From Pseudovibrio sp. Alg231-02 (GTDB taxonomy: Bacteria > Pseudomonadota > Alphaproteobacteria > Rhizobiales > Stappiaceae): a stretch of 64,000 nt of DNA. Every line of letters begins with the position of its first letter. Positions within the stretch are counted from its first letter, which is position 1. This document shows, in pieces, positions 45,340 through 54,406 of this stretch. The translations under genes were made by a program, and so were the position numbers. Under the pieces are notes generated by a model that saw only the letters and a program-made list of their open reading frames with translations, made no database searches and was not told the DNA's origin. The DNA is taken from the NCBI RefSeq assembly GCF_900143565.1, contig NZ_FREX01000010.1, positions 133,015-197,014 on the forward strand, read 5' to 3'.

Positions 45340-45369
45340 TGCTGCAGTAAATTCTTTTTATTTGAATCT

Positions 45370-45386
45370 GTCGATCTTTAATCGAC
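45370..45386. promoter_or_regulatory. 6-5-6 inverted repeat between ada-like gene and EamA exporter
   Basis: GTCGAT (45370-45375), CTTTA, and ATCGAC (45381-45386) form a perfect dyad about 31 bp before the ada-like start and 74 bp before the exporter start. It may be an operator for either gene; the regulator is unknown. Confidence 0.45.
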
Positions 45387-45459
45387 GATGGAGTCCGTAT
45401 CCGGCGAGTTTCAGCAGATCATTTGTGGCAAGAAATTATGGTTTTCTGAAAGGACAACT

Positions 45460-46374
45460 ATGCCTCAAACATCTGCCAAGCTCATTCCGGAGCTCTGCCT
45501 TCTCATAATCCTGTCCTTCCTTTGGGGAGCTTCCTTCACACTTATCGAAGTTGCAATCACCACCGTTCCTCCAGCAACCATCGTTCTTCTCAGGCTGCTG
45601 ATTGGTGCTGTAGTCCTCATCACACTGGTCATGATCAGCGGAACCGTTTTCCCCAACACCGCCAAACGGTGGGGTGAACTTCTTGTGCAAGGCATTTTGC
45701 AAAACGCGCTCCCCTTCACGCTCATCAGTTGGGGGCAGCTGCATACTTCCAGTGGCCTTGCAGGTCTTTTAAACACAACGCCACCTCTATTCGTATTTTT
45801 GATCAGCTACTTTGTTTTGCAGGACAAGACCGTAGACGCCAAAAAGCTCCTCGGCATTCTGATTGGATTTGCAGGTATTGGTGTCATAATGGGGCCTGCG
45901 GCCTTTGCAGGAGAACAAAACTCAGCACTCGGACAACTGGCAATCACAGGGGCCAGCCTTTGTTATGCCTTAGCTGCCCTGAACGCAAAGCGCTTTTCAG
46001 ATCAACCACCACTGCAGACAGCAGCATGCTCGATGACCCTTGCAGCTTGTCTTATGGCACCGATTGCTTTCACATTCGACCAGCCATTGAAGCTCTCGCC
46101 ATCGCCTGAATCTCTGGCCTCAATCCTTACTCTGGGTGTGTTCTCCACTGCACTTGCAATGGTGCTTTATTTCCGCCTTGTACGCACACTTGGCCCTTTA
46201 GGAGTAACAACAGGAAGCTATCTCAGGGCCGGTTTCAGCGTAGTCCTGGGAGCACTATTTCTTAGCGAAACCCTTACAACAAACCTACTGACTGGTCTGC
46301 TCTTTATCTTCACAGGAGTAGCGCTGGCAACCGGACAGATAAAACTTCCGCGACTAACGAAGAAGACAACTTGA
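45460..46374 (+). CDS. EamA/DMT-family exporter
   Basis: This 304-residue inner-membrane protein has about ten transmembrane helices in two EamA repeats, typical of drug/metabolite transporters such as RhtA and YdcZ. The ATG at 45460 follows AAAGGACAACT; the frame from 45388 overlaps the intergenic dyad. Features include LSFLWGASFTLIEVAITTV at the start and GVFSTALAMVLYFRLVRTLG in the second half. The substrate is unknown. It is divergent from the Ada-like gene and ends with a strong terminator shared with lipA. Confidence 0.88.
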   Translation: MPQTSAKLIPELCLLIILSFLWGASFTLIEVAITTVPPATIVLLRLLIGAVVLITLVMISGTVFPNTAKRWGELLVQGILQNALPFTLISWGQLHTSSGLAGLLNTTPPLFVFLISYFVLQDKTVDAKKLLGILIGFAGIGVIMGPAAFAGEQNSALGQLAITGASLCYALAALNAKRFSDQPPLQTAACSMTLAACLMAPIAFTFDQPLKLSPSPESLASILTLGVFSTALAMVLYFRLVRTLGPLGVTTGSYLRAGFSVVLGALFLSETLTTNLLTGLLFIFTGVALATGQIKLPRLTKKTT

Positions 46375-46395
46375 TCTTGCAACACCCACAAGCAA

Positions 46396-46429
46396 AAAGA
46401 GCGTCACACTGTTCAGTGTGACGCTCTTT
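46396..46429. terminator. Bidirectional terminator, EamA gene / lipA
   Basis: AAAGAGCGTCACACT (46396-46410), loop GTTC, and AGTGTGACGCTCTTT (46415-46429) form a perfect 15-bp stem. On the minus strand it is followed by more T (AAAAA on the plus side), making a good end for lipA too. Confidence 0.9.
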
Positions 46430-46454
46430 AAAATTCGTGGAATGGAACCGGCGC

Positions 46455-47450
46455 TTAGTTGCCTTGTTTTGCCTTACGGGCTGCTTTCAGCTCAGCAAAG
46501 TCTTCGCCAGCGTGGTGGGAAGAACGGGTCAGCGGGTTCGCGGAAACCTTCAGGAAGCCTTTCGCGTAAGCGATCTTCTCATAGGCCTTGAACTCGTCTG
46601 GCGTTGGGAAGTTCATCACCGGATGGTGTTTCTTGGTTGGCTGCAGGTACTGGCCAACAGTCAGGAAGTCCACATCAGCAACACGCAGATCATCCATCAG
46701 CTGAAGCACTTCGTTGCGCTCCTCACCCAGACCAACCATGATGCCGGATTTGGTGAACATCTCAGGATCAATCTCCTTCACGCGCTGTAGCAGGCGGACG
46801 GAGTGGAAGTAACGTGCGCCCGGACGAACCTTCAGATAGTTGGAAGGAACCGTTTCCATGTTGTGATTGAACACGTCAGGTTTCGCCGCAACAACAATTT
46901 CAACCGCGCCTTCCTTACGAAGGAAATCAGGCGTCAGCACTTCAATAGTGGTTTTTGGAGAAGCTTTACGGATCGCAGCAATCACGTTGGCAAAGTGTGT
47001 CGCACCGCCATCATCAAGATCATCACGGTCCACAGAGGTGATAACAACGTGCTGCAACTCCATGGATGCAACAGCTTTACCAATGCTTTCAGGCTCATTT
47101 TGATCAACTGGCCCCGGCATCCCGGTGCGTACGTTACAGAACGCACAGGCACGGGTACAGGTATCACCCAGGATCATGAAACTCGCATGCTTCTTGGACC
47201 AGCACTCACCGATATTCGGGCAACCAGCTTCTTCACAAACCGTGACGAGGTTGTTCTTGCGAACCAGCTCGTGGGTCTCTTTGTAGACAGGAGAAGTGGG
47301 CGCTTTAACACGGATCCATTTTGGCTTGCGCTGAACAGGATTATCCGGGCGATGTGCTTTTTCCGGATGGCGCGGACGCTCTTTTTCCTGCAGTGCAGAC
47401 GCCGTTTGGCTTTTATGATTAGGATCGAGTGTATTTACCAGTGTAACCAT
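46455..47450 (-). CDS. lipA: Lipoyl synthase
   Basis: This 331-residue radical-SAM enzyme inserts two sulfurs into octanoyl groups to make lipoic acid for the PDH and other 2-oxoacid dehydrogenases. The start at 47450 ([13 protein letters not shown]) is preferred over the GTG at 47507. The auxiliary cluster motif is [12 protein letters not shown], the SAM cluster is CTRACAFC, and the C-terminal RSSHH carries the cluster-binding serine. Between it and the PDH operon there is only a small membrane protein gene and lpdA, all on the same strand, matching the conserved order. Confidence 0.97.
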   Translation of the reverse strand: MVTLVNTLDPNHKSQTASALQEKERPRHPEKAHRPDNPVQRKPKWIRVKAPTSPVYKETHELVRKNNLVTVCEEAGCPNIGECWSKKHASFMILGDTCTRACAFCNVRTGMPGPVDQNEPESIGKAVASMELQHVVITSVDRDDLDDGGATHFANVIAAIRKASPKTTIEVLTPDFLRKEGAVEIVVAAKPDVFNHNMETVPSNYLKVRPGARYFHSVRLLQRVKEIDPEMFTKSGIMVGLGEERNEVLQLMDDLRVADVDFLTVGQYLQPTKKHHPVMNFPTPDEFKAYEKIAYAKGFLKVSANPLTRSSHHAGEDFAELKAARKAKQGN

Positions 47451-47602
47451 ATCAGTTCCGTCAGGTCCGAGACTTTGCTTCACACTTGCCTTAAGGGTCA
47501 GTGTCACTGTCTCTTATAAGTTTAGTGGTCCATAACAGGAAATGAAGCATCTCTCAATGCCAGACACTGGTGTTCAGTCAGTTCCGCGCCTCAGGACCAC
47601 GC

Positions 47603-47881
47603 CTATTCAAAGCCAATTGCATCCCCACCAATCAGTGAGGCAATCAGAGCAAACGCAATGGCGCCAACCATCGCAACGACCGCCTGGTCGAGATATTCAT
47701 TCCCCAGGGAAACTTCCACATCCGCAAATTCGAACAGGTAAACCCCTGAAATACCACCGAGAAATCCGGCGATAATTAACACGGCGAAGTCTCCGCCAAC
47801 TGTAGCCATCACCAGCACAGTAGCTACAACGGCACAAACGGCTGATGTCACCAGCCATATGATTGATTTCATAAAGTCCAC
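47603..47881 (-). CDS. Small membrane protein (GlsB/YeaQ-like)
   Basis: This 92-residue protein has three hydrophobic helices (about 7-27, 33-50, 67-87) with Gly-rich turns (GFLGGISGVYLF). It resembles the small transglycosylase-associated GlsB/YeaQ membrane family, but the match is not firm. The GTG start at 47881 is preferred because GGAG stands 7 bases upstream; the ATG at 47872 would be 16 bases away. It lies between lpdA and lipA and is flanked by a hairpin on the lpdA side. Confidence 0.6.
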   Translation of the reverse strand: MDFMKSIIWLVTSAVCAVVATVLVMATVGGDFAVLIIAGFLGGISGVYLFEFADVEVSLGNEYLDQAVVAMVGAIAFALIASLIGGDAIGFE

Positions 47882-47928
47882 GGTTCTTCTCCTTTTTGAT
47901 AAGAAGAGTACCCGGGAAAAATTAAGTC

Positions 47929-47958
47929 CCCCTCACTGGTAAAATTCCAGTGAGAGGG
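47929..47958 (-). terminator. Hairpin after lpdA
   Basis: CTCACTGG (47932-47939) and CCAGTGAG (47947-47954) form an 8-bp stem, extended by CCC/GGG around one bulged A. On the minus strand it is followed by a T-rich stretch about 10 bases later. It lies just past the lpdA stop. Confidence 0.6.
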
Positions 47959-47965
47959 AATTGAT

Positions 47966-49408
47966 TTACATATTTAGAGCGCGTCCGTAGGCGTCAAGCA
48001 CACTTTCCTTCATCATTTCGGAAAGGGTCGGATGCGGGAAGACAGTGTGCATCAGCTCTTCTTCGGTGGTCTCAAGACCCATGGCAACAACGAAGCCCTG
48101 AATGAGCTCGGTCACTTCAGCGCCAACCATATGCGCACCCAGCAGCTGACCGGTCTTCTTGTCAAAGATCGTCTTGACCAGACCTTCAGGCTCACCAAGA
48201 GCAATTGCCTTACCGTTACCCATGAACGGGAACCGGCCAACGCGCAGCTCGTAGCCAGCATCTTTCGCACGCTGTTCGGTCAGACCGACAGAAGCAACCT
48301 GCGGATTACAGTAGGTACAGCCCGGAATCTGCTCGCTCTTCATAGGGTGAACATCAAGGCCGGAGATCTTCTCAATGCAGATCACGCCTTCATGCTCAGC
48401 CTTGTGCGCCAGCATTGGAGGACCAGCAACGTCACCAATCGCATAAACGCCAGGAACGTTGGTGCGGCTGAAGCCGTCAGTCACGATGCAGCCACGGTCT
48501 GTCTTGATGCCAAGCGCTTCAAGGCCAAGGTTCTCGATGTTACCAACAACGCCAACAGCGGAGATCAGCTTCTCAGCGGTGATTTCCTGCGTCTTGCCGT
48601 CTTTGGTCTCAACAGTCGCAGTCACCTGACCGCCACCCTTAACAACCTTGGAAACCTTCGCTTCCATCACAAACTTGATGCCCTGCTTCTCCATCTGCTT
48701 TTTCGCAATTGCGGAGATTTCAGGATCTTCAACCGGCATAATGGTCGACATCATTTCAACAACGGTCACATCAACACCCATTGTCTTATAGAAAGATGCA
48801 AACTCGATACCGATCGCGCCGGAACCCATCACAACAATGGATTTAGGCATGCTTGAAGGAACCATCGCTTCGAAATAGGTCCAGATGTTTTCTTTGTCAG
48901 GCTCAAGACCCGGAATGACGCGCGGCTTCGCACCAGTTGCAACAATGACGTGCTTGGCGGAATAAGTGCCGTGGCCCTTCACACCCTTAGGTGTTGGGTG
49001 CTGTGGCTGCATAGCGTCTTTGGAGGAAGGCCCAACAGAGATCTCACCCGGTTTGGTGAGCTTAGCCTCACCCCAGATGATGTCGACCTTGTTCTTCTTC
49101 ATCAGGAAGCCGATACCGCCGTTGAGCTGGCCGGAAACACCACGGGAGCGTTTCACAACAGCAGAAGCGTCAAAGCTAACGCCCTCAGCGGAAAGACCGT
49201 AGTCTTTGCCGTGCTGCATGTAATGGTAGATCTCAGCAGAACGCAGCAGCGCTTTGGTTGGGATACAGCCCCAGTTCAGGCAGATACCGCCCATATGTTC
49301 ACGCTCGACAATCGCGGTCTTGAAACCAAGCTGCGCGGAGCGGATTGCGGTTACATAGCCACCAGGACCAGAACCAATGATAATCACGTCGTAGGCGTTG
49401 CCACTCAT
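47966..49408 (-). CDS. lpdA: Dihydrolipoyl dehydrogenase (E3)
   Basis: This 480-residue FAD enzyme regenerates lipoamide in the pyruvate dehydrogenase complex. FAD-binding GSGPGGYVTAIRSAQLG, redox-disulfide GGICLNWGCIPTKALL, NAD-binding VVMGSGAIGIEFASFY, and the C-terminal catalytic His-Glu (HPHPTLSEMMKE) are all present. The ATG follows GAGG and lies 24 bp after the glycosyltransferase gene. It is the last gene of the PDH operon, before a hairpin. Confidence 0.97.
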   Translation of the reverse strand: MSGNAYDVIIIGSGPGGYVTAIRSAQLGFKTAIVEREHMGGICLNWGCIPTKALLRSAEIYHYMQHGKDYGLSAEGVSFDASAVVKRSRGVSGQLNGGIGFLMKKNKVDIIWGEAKLTKPGEISVGPSSKDAMQPQHPTPKGVKGHGTYSAKHVIVATGAKPRVIPGLEPDKENIWTYFEAMVPSSMPKSIVVMGSGAIGIEFASFYKTMGVDVTVVEMMSTIMPVEDPEISAIAKKQMEKQGIKFVMEAKVSKVVKGGGQVTATVETKDGKTQEITAEKLISAVGVVGNIENLGLEALGIKTDRGCIVTDGFSRTNVPGVYAIGDVAGPPMLAHKAEHEGVICIEKISGLDVHPMKSEQIPGCTYCNPQVASVGLTEQRAKDAGYELRVGRFPFMGNGKAIALGEPEGLVKTIFDKKTGQLLGAHMVGAEVTELIQGFVVAMGLETTEEELMHTVFPHPTLSEMMKESVLDAYGRALNM

Positions 49409-49432
49409 CTCTTTAACCTCGCCAAATCGGCA

Positions 49433-50296
49433 TCAAGGAGCTTGAGGCTCCACATAAAGGTGGGAGAACTTGGAAAAGTTCTCCAAAACGTAGTCGGGCA
49501 GTTCTCCGCTGTCCTTAGCGACCAGCTTTCCTCTGCCATCGCCCGCATCCAGACGGTCCAGCGTTCTTTGCGCACGGCCCAGATAGGCATCATTCATGTG
49601 TTCGGTGTGCGAGTAAGCCTCAAGTTTCGTAACCACCTTGTCCATGTCCCCCAAAAAGCTGAAGTGCCAGCTGGAAGACCTGATCAATTGACGTCGCATA
49701 AGCCGGCTGTGCCGTGTAAGAGCTTTCCATTGCCACAAAGCAGCCTCGAGAACAGGAGAGAGGCTTTTGCTCTGCAAGGCCCGCTCACGCCGCAAAGCCT
49801 GAGCACCTTTGAAAAACATCGCGCTGATCATTCGCGGGCACGAGGTAAAATCCGAGACATCGTCTTTGAAATTCAGTCTGTATCGGAAAATATCTGCGCC
49901 AAAGAATGTCAGGCTTTTACAGCTCCTGGGGTCATTTTTCGCTCTGAGCAGCGCTTCCGGCTTTGGAATTTCATCCACGTCGGAAACAAGGATCAGATCT
50001 TTCACCGCAAGATCTTTAAGGCCGCGTTCTATGCAATCGCGTTGGTGGTACTCCCTCGACCAGGCGTTTTGCGGTGTCTCTGGCATGTCCTCGACAATGA
50101 TATGCCGGATCTTGCTCAAAAACGGTGCAAACCGCGACTTGTTATCAGCAAAATAGAGAGGCTTTTCGTGTCCCGTAAAGGTCTTGGTGGCCTCTACAAG
50201 AATGAACTCATCCACCACATCGAAAAGTTCGCCCAAGCGAATTTCCAGGGTATCGAGTTCGTTGAAAAACGTGAAGCCATCGACAACTTTGACCAT
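49433..50296 (-). CDS. Glycosyltransferase family 17 protein inside the PDH operon
   Basis: This 287-residue protein belongs to glycosyltransferase family 17, which includes the eukaryotic bisecting N-acetylglucosaminyltransferase MGAT3. Typical parts are VVDGFTFFNELDTLEIRLGEL at the N-terminus, FILVEATKTFTGHEKPLYF, and VSDVDEIPKP, whose acidic triad may bind the metal-sugar nucleotide. No signal peptide or membrane helix is seen, so it is probably cytoplasmic. The substrate is unknown. It lies between pdhC (118 bp, with a long hairpin) and lpdA (24 bp) on the same strand, so it must be cotranscribed at least with lpdA. Other alphaproteobacteria can carry unrelated genes at this spot. Confidence 0.88.
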   Translation of the reverse strand: MVKVVDGFTFFNELDTLEIRLGELFDVVDEFILVEATKTFTGHEKPLYFADNKSRFAPFLSKIRHIIVEDMPETPQNAWSREYHQRDCIERGLKDLAVKDLILVSDVDEIPKPEALLRAKNDPRSCKSLTFFGADIFRYRLNFKDDVSDFTSCPRMISAMFFKGAQALRRERALQSKSLSPVLEAALWQWKALTRHSRLMRRQLIRSSSWHFSFLGDMDKVVTKLEAYSHTEHMNDAYLGRAQRTLDRLDAGDGRGKLVAKDSGELPDYVLENFSKFSHLYVEPQAP

Positions 50297-50367
50297 ATCA
50301 TACGGTCTCCTTGCTCAAACGGTCTTCAGCTTACTCCACTCTATTTGCTCACACCTACCACTTGGAT

Positions 50368-50407
50368 TTACCGGCAGAAAAGCAGGGGCTCCTGTTTCTG
50401 CCGGTAA
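50368..50407 (-). other. Long hairpin just after pdhC
   Basis: TTACCGGCAGAAA (50368-50380) and TTTCTGCCGGTAA (50395-50407) form a perfect 13-bp stem. Inside, CAGG/CCTG pair around GGCT. It starts eight bases after the pdhC stop. No T-run follows on the minus strand, so it is more likely an RNA stabiliser or processing site than a terminator, though partial termination is possible. Confidence 0.7.
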
Positions 50408-50414
50408 GTCCTGA

Positions 50415-51752
50415 TTAAACCAGCATGGACATCGGGTTTTCGATGTAGCCTTTGAAGGCCTGCAGAAGCTCTGCACCCAGCGCACCATCCACCGCGCGGT
50501 GGTCAGTGGAAAGGGTCACAGACATCACAGTCGCAGGCACGATTTCATCGCCCTTCACAACTGGGCGCTTCTGACCAGCACCAACAGCAAGGATGGTTGC
50601 GTGCGGAGGATTGATCACCGCAGCAAATTCCTTGATGCCGAACATGCCAAGGTTGGAAACAGAGGTTGTTCCGCCCTGGAATTCGGTTGGAGCCAGCTTG
50701 CGCTCACGAGCACGCTTTGCCAGATCTTTCATCTCGATGGAGATGGTGGAAAGCGTTTTCTCTTCAGCGCGGCGAATGATCGGAGTGATCAGGCCACCAT
50801 CGATGGAAACAGCAACACCAACGTCAGCATGCTTATGCATAACCATGCCGCTCTCAAGGTAAGATGCGTTAGCAGCTGGAATTGCTTTCAGTGCCAATGC
50901 ATGCGCCTTGATGATCATGTCGTTGACAGACAGCTTGTAAGCTGGCTTGCCGTCGCCGTCTTTCGGTGCAGACGCATTGAGCTGAGCCCGCAGAGCCAGC
51001 AGAGCATCCAGTTCACACTCCAGTGTCAGGTAGAAGTGTGGAACAGTCTGCTTGGACTCGGTCAAACGCTTGGCAATGATCTTACGCATGCCATCGTGAG
51101 GAACCAGCTCGTAGCTGTCTTCATCAAACAACTTGAGGGTCTGTTCATCAGATGGACCAGACGCAAGCGCAGCTTTTGGAGCCTCAGCAGCCTTCGGTGC
51201 ATCCGCTGCTTTAGGAGCAGCCTCTGCCTTGCCAGTGCCAGCAGCAATCGCCGCATCAACGTCACGCTTGACAACGCGGCCATGTGGGCCGGTGCCGTTG
51301 ATCAGTGCAATGTCCAGACCATTCTGTTTCGCCAGACGGCGCGCCAGAGGGGATGAGAACACACGCTCACCAGAAGCTGCAACCGGAGCAGCAGGTGCAG
51401 GAGCTGCAACTGGTGCCGGCGCCGCTTCAGCAGCAGGTGCTGCAGGAGCCTGAGGGGCAGCAGCAGCGGCTGGTGCAGCAGGTGCTGCATCCATCGCAGA
51501 AGCGTCTTCGCCCTCTTCCAGAAGGATCGCGATCGGTGCATTCACCTTCACGCCCTCTGCGCCTTCAGCAACCACGATTTTACCGATGGTGCCTTCATCG
51601 ACAGCTTCCACTTCCATGGTCGCTTTATCGGTTTCAATTTCTGCAATCACATCGCCTGCAGAAATCGCGTCACCTTCTTTAACCAGCCACTTGGCCAGAT
51701 TGCCTTCTTCCATAGTCGGAGAAAGCGCAGGCATCAGAATATTGATTGGCAT
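50415..51752 (-). CDS. pdhC: Dihydrolipoamide acetyltransferase (E2) of pyruvate dehydrogenase
   Basis: This 445-residue E2 core enzyme passes the acetyl group from E1 to CoA. One lipoyl domain sits at the N-terminus (Lys43 in ETDKATMEV), then an Ala/Pro-rich linker, a peripheral subunit-binding domain ([17 protein letters not shown]), and the catalytic domain with the His-Asp of [11 protein letters not shown]. The start follows GGGAGAC and lies 16 bp after pdhB. It is the third gene of the PDH operon. Confidence 0.97.
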   Translation of the reverse strand: MPINILMPALSPTMEEGNLAKWLVKEGDAISAGDVIAEIETDKATMEVEAVDEGTIGKIVVAEGAEGVKVNAPIAILLEEGEDASAMDAAPAAPAAAAAPQAPAAPAAEAAPAPVAAPAPAAPVAASGERVFSSPLARRLAKQNGLDIALINGTGPHGRVVKRDVDAAIAAGTGKAEAAPKAADAPKAAEAPKAALASGPSDEQTLKLFDEDSYELVPHDGMRKIIAKRLTESKQTVPHFYLTLECELDALLALRAQLNASAPKDGDGKPAYKLSVNDMIIKAHALALKAIPAANASYLESGMVMHKHADVGVAVSIDGGLITPIIRRAEEKTLSTISIEMKDLAKRARERKLAPTEFQGGTTSVSNLGMFGIKEFAAVINPPHATILAVGAGQKRPVVKGDEIVPATVMSVTLSTDHRAVDGALGAELLQAFKGYIENPMSMLV

Positions 51753-51768
51753 ACCACTTGTCTCCCGG

Positions 51769-53154
51769 TTAGGCGGTGTAGGTCACAGCCTTAACAGCGT
51801 CGATAACTTCCTTGGTGTTTGGCAGAGCCAGTTTCTCAAGGTTTGCTGCATATGGCATTGGAACATCTTTACCGGTCACGCGCAGAACTGGCGCATCCAA
51901 CCAATCGAAGGCTTCACTCTGAACCTGATAAGCAATTTCAGAGGAAACGGAACAGATTGGGAAGGCTTCTTCTACAGTTACCAGACGGCCAGTCTTACGA
52001 ACGGAGGCCAGAACAGTCTCCATGTCCAGCGGACGAATGGTGCGCAGATCGATCAGCTCAACAGAAATACCCTGCTTTGCCAGCTCATCAACAGCCTGCA
52101 GCGCGTAAGTCATGCCAATGCTCCAGGAAACCATGGTCGCATCAGTACCTTCGCGAACAACCTTCGCCTTGCCGATTGGCAGAACCAGATCTTCAACATC
52201 TGGCACATCGAAGTGCTGACCGTAAAGGATCTCGTTTTCAAGGAACACAACCGGGTTCGGGTCGCGGATCGCAGCTTTCAAAAGGCCCTTCGCATCAGCA
52301 GCGGTATAAGGCTGAACAACCTTAAGGCCCGGAATGGAAGCATACCATGCCGCAAAGTCCTGAGAGTGCTGCGCACCCACACGAGCAGCCGCACCGTTTG
52401 CACCGCGGAACACCATTGGTGCACCCATCTGACCGCCAGACATGTAAAGCGTCTTACCGGCAGAGTTGATGATGTGGTCAATCGCCTGCATTGCGAAGTT
52501 GAAGGTCATGAACTCAACAATTGGGTTCAAACCTGCCATCGCAGCGCCAACAGCAAGGCCGGTAAAGCCATGCTCGGTGATTGGAGTGTCGATCACGCGC
52601 TTTTCGCCGAACTCATCCAGGAGACCCTGAGAGATCTTGTAGGCGCCCTGATACTGAGCAACTTCCTCGCCCATCAGGAACACGTTCTCATTGCGGCGCA
52701 TTTCTTCCGCCATCGCGTCGCGCAAAGCTTCACGAACGGTCATGCTCACCATTTTGGTGCCCGCAGGAATTTCCGGATCAGCAGGTGCAACGCTTACAAT
52801 CGGTGCCGCAGGAGCTGCCGGTGCAGCAGGCGCGGCTGGTGCTTCAGCAGCTGCAGGAGCCGCCGGCGCAACAGGGGTAGCGCCCAGGTTGTCAGCAGCA
52901 GAGGCGTCTTCGCCCTCTTCCAGCAGAACCGCAATCGGCGCGTTCACTTTTACTTCTTCGGTGCCTTCAGCAACGAGGATCTTGCCAAGCACGCCCTCAT
53001 CAACCGCTTCCACTTCCATGGTTGCTTTGTCGGTCTCGATTTCAGCAATCACGTCACCTGCAGTAACGGTGTCGCCTTCTTTCTTAAGCCACTTAGCAAG
53101 TTTGCCTTCTTCCATGGTCGGAGAAAGCGCAGGCATTAAAATTTCAACAGCCAT
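51769..53154 (-). CDS. pdhB: Pyruvate dehydrogenase E1 beta subunit with N-terminal lipoyl domain
   Basis: This 461-residue E1 beta carries an N-terminal lipoyl domain (Lys43 in ETDKATMEV) and an Ala/Pro linker before the transketolase-like domain ([40 protein letters not shown]). The fusion of lipoyl domain to E1 beta is typical of alphaproteobacteria. The N-terminal 60 residues nearly match those of pdhC. It follows pdhA by 17 bp and precedes pdhC by 16 bp. Confidence 0.97.
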   Translation of the reverse strand: MAVEILMPALSPTMEEGKLAKWLKKEGDTVTAGDVIAEIETDKATMEVEAVDEGVLGKILVAEGTEEVKVNAPIAVLLEEGEDASAADNLGATPVAPAAPAAAEAPAAPAAPAAPAAPIVSVAPADPEIPAGTKMVSMTVREALRDAMAEEMRRNENVFLMGEEVAQYQGAYKISQGLLDEFGEKRVIDTPITEHGFTGLAVGAAMAGLNPIVEFMTFNFAMQAIDHIINSAGKTLYMSGGQMGAPMVFRGANGAAARVGAQHSQDFAAWYASIPGLKVVQPYTAADAKGLLKAAIRDPNPVVFLENEILYGQHFDVPDVEDLVLPIGKAKVVREGTDATMVSWSIGMTYALQAVDELAKQGISVELIDLRTIRPLDMETVLASVRKTGRLVTVEEAFPICSVSSEIAYQVQSEAFDWLDAPVLRVTGKDVPMPYAANLEKLALPNTKEVIDAVKAVTYTA

Positions 53155-53171
53155 AATGTATTATCCCGACC

Positions 53172-54221
53172 TTAGAGCACGATATCTGTGTAGAGCTCAG
53201 ATGGATCCGGCTCAGGATCGTTCTGTGCATACTCAGCAGAAGCAGCAACAACAGCGCGCACTTCCTTATCGATAGCCTTGAGATCGTCCTCACTTGCCCA
53301 TTCTTTTTCAAGAAGGCGAGCACGAACCTGTTCAATTGGGTCATGCTCAGAGCGCATCTTCTGGACTTCATCTTTACTGCGGTATTTCGCAGGGTCAGAC
53401 ATGGAGTGGCCACGGTAGCGGTAGGTGATCATCTCAAGGATGTAAGGACCATTGCCTTCACGGCACCATTCCATCGCATAGTCGGTCGCAGCTTTCACCG
53501 CGCGCACGTCCATACCATCAACCTGAACACCTGGAATGCCGAAGGAAGCACCGCGCTGGCTAAGGTCTGTCGTGGAAGAAGCACGTTCAATGGAGGTACC
53601 CATGCCGTACTTGTTGTTCTCAATGACGTAGATCACTGGCAGGTTCCAAAGCTTCGCCATGTTGAAGCTCTCGTAAACCTGGCCCTGGTTGGCAGCACCA
53701 TCGCCGAAGAACGCCATGGAAACTTTGCCGTTCTCTTTATAACGGTTCGCAAACGCAAGACCGGTACCAAGTGAGACCTGAGCACCCACGATGCCGTGTC
53801 CGCCATAGAACTCCTGTTCTTTGGAGAACATGTGCATGGAACCGCCCTTACCTTTGGACAGACCACCCTGACGACCAGTCAGTTCGGCCATCACGCCGTT
53901 CGGGTCCATGCCGCAAGCGAGCATGTGAGCATGGTCACGGTAAGAAGTGATCATCTGATCACCTTTTTCCTTGGCCATCTCCATTCCAACGACAACAGCT
54001 TCCTGGCCGATGTAAAGGTGACAGAAGCCACCGATCAGACCCATACCGTAAAGCTGACCCGCCTTTTCTTCGAAGCGACGGATAAAAAGCATTTCGCGAT
54101 AAGCGTTTAGCTCTTCATCTTTGGAGAATTCTACTAGTGCAGGTACGTTTTTCATCGCACCGCGGGCTTTGGTAGCACTTTTAGCGCGACCGCCTGAAGA
54201 CTTGGATTGAGTTCCAGCCAT
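53172..54221 (-). CDS. pdhA: Pyruvate dehydrogenase E1 alpha subunit
   Basis: This 349-residue thiamine diphosphate enzyme decarboxylates pyruvate with PdhB. GGFCHLYIGQEAVVVG and the ThDP motif FFGDGAANQGQVYESFN are visible, as is the phosphorylation-loop region YRYRGHSMSDPAKYR. The ATG has GACGAGG upstream. It is the first gene of the operon; its 185-bp upstream gap carries the direct repeats at 54339-54392. Oxygen control is not evident here, unlike pflB. Confidence 0.97.
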   Translation of the reverse strand: MAGTQSKSSGGRAKSATKARGAMKNVPALVEFSKDEELNAYREMLFIRRFEEKAGQLYGMGLIGGFCHLYIGQEAVVVGMEMAKEKGDQMITSYRDHAHMLACGMDPNGVMAELTGRQGGLSKGKGGSMHMFSKEQEFYGGHGIVGAQVSLGTGLAFANRYKENGKVSMAFFGDGAANQGQVYESFNMAKLWNLPVIYVIENNKYGMGTSIERASSTTDLSQRGASFGIPGVQVDGMDVRAVKAATDYAMEWCREGNGPYILEMITYRYRGHSMSDPAKYRSKDEVQKMRSEHDPIEQVRARLLEKEWASEDDLKAIDKEVRAVVAASAEYAQNDPEPDPSELYTDIVL

Positions 54222-54338
54222 GAGCCTCGTCTCTTTGTGACGTGAATTGGTGAAAGCACACTATCTCCCATAGCGCTGAATGCCAATATGAGCAGAAACA
54301 CTTGGGGATTTATCTAAGATATTGATTTTACTGATACT

Positions 54339-54392
54339 TTCAAGTTAACTCAAATTAGGTTAATTCAATCAAATCAACCCAATTCAAGTTAA
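54339..54392. promoter_or_regulatory. Direct repeats TTCAAGTTAA in the pdhA promoter region
   Basis: TTCAAGTTAA occurs at 54339-54348 and again at 54383-54392, 44 bp apart, inside an AT-rich stretch with further TTAA and TCAA half-sites (about 54339-54392). It stands 118-171 bp upstream of pdhA. It could bind a regulator of pyruvate metabolism or be an AT-rich bent region. The repeat is exact; function is inference. Confidence 0.45.
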
Positions 54393-54406
54393 TACACGCT
54401 GATGTT

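Noticed and set aside
48950-50407. 485-codon plus-strand frame
   Set aside because: It is antisense to lpdA and the GT17 gene and runs across the hairpin after pdhC; it is a chance open frame.
51586-53139. 517-codon plus-strand frame
   Set aside because: It is antisense to pdhC/pdhB and arises from their Ala/Pro/Glu-rich codons.
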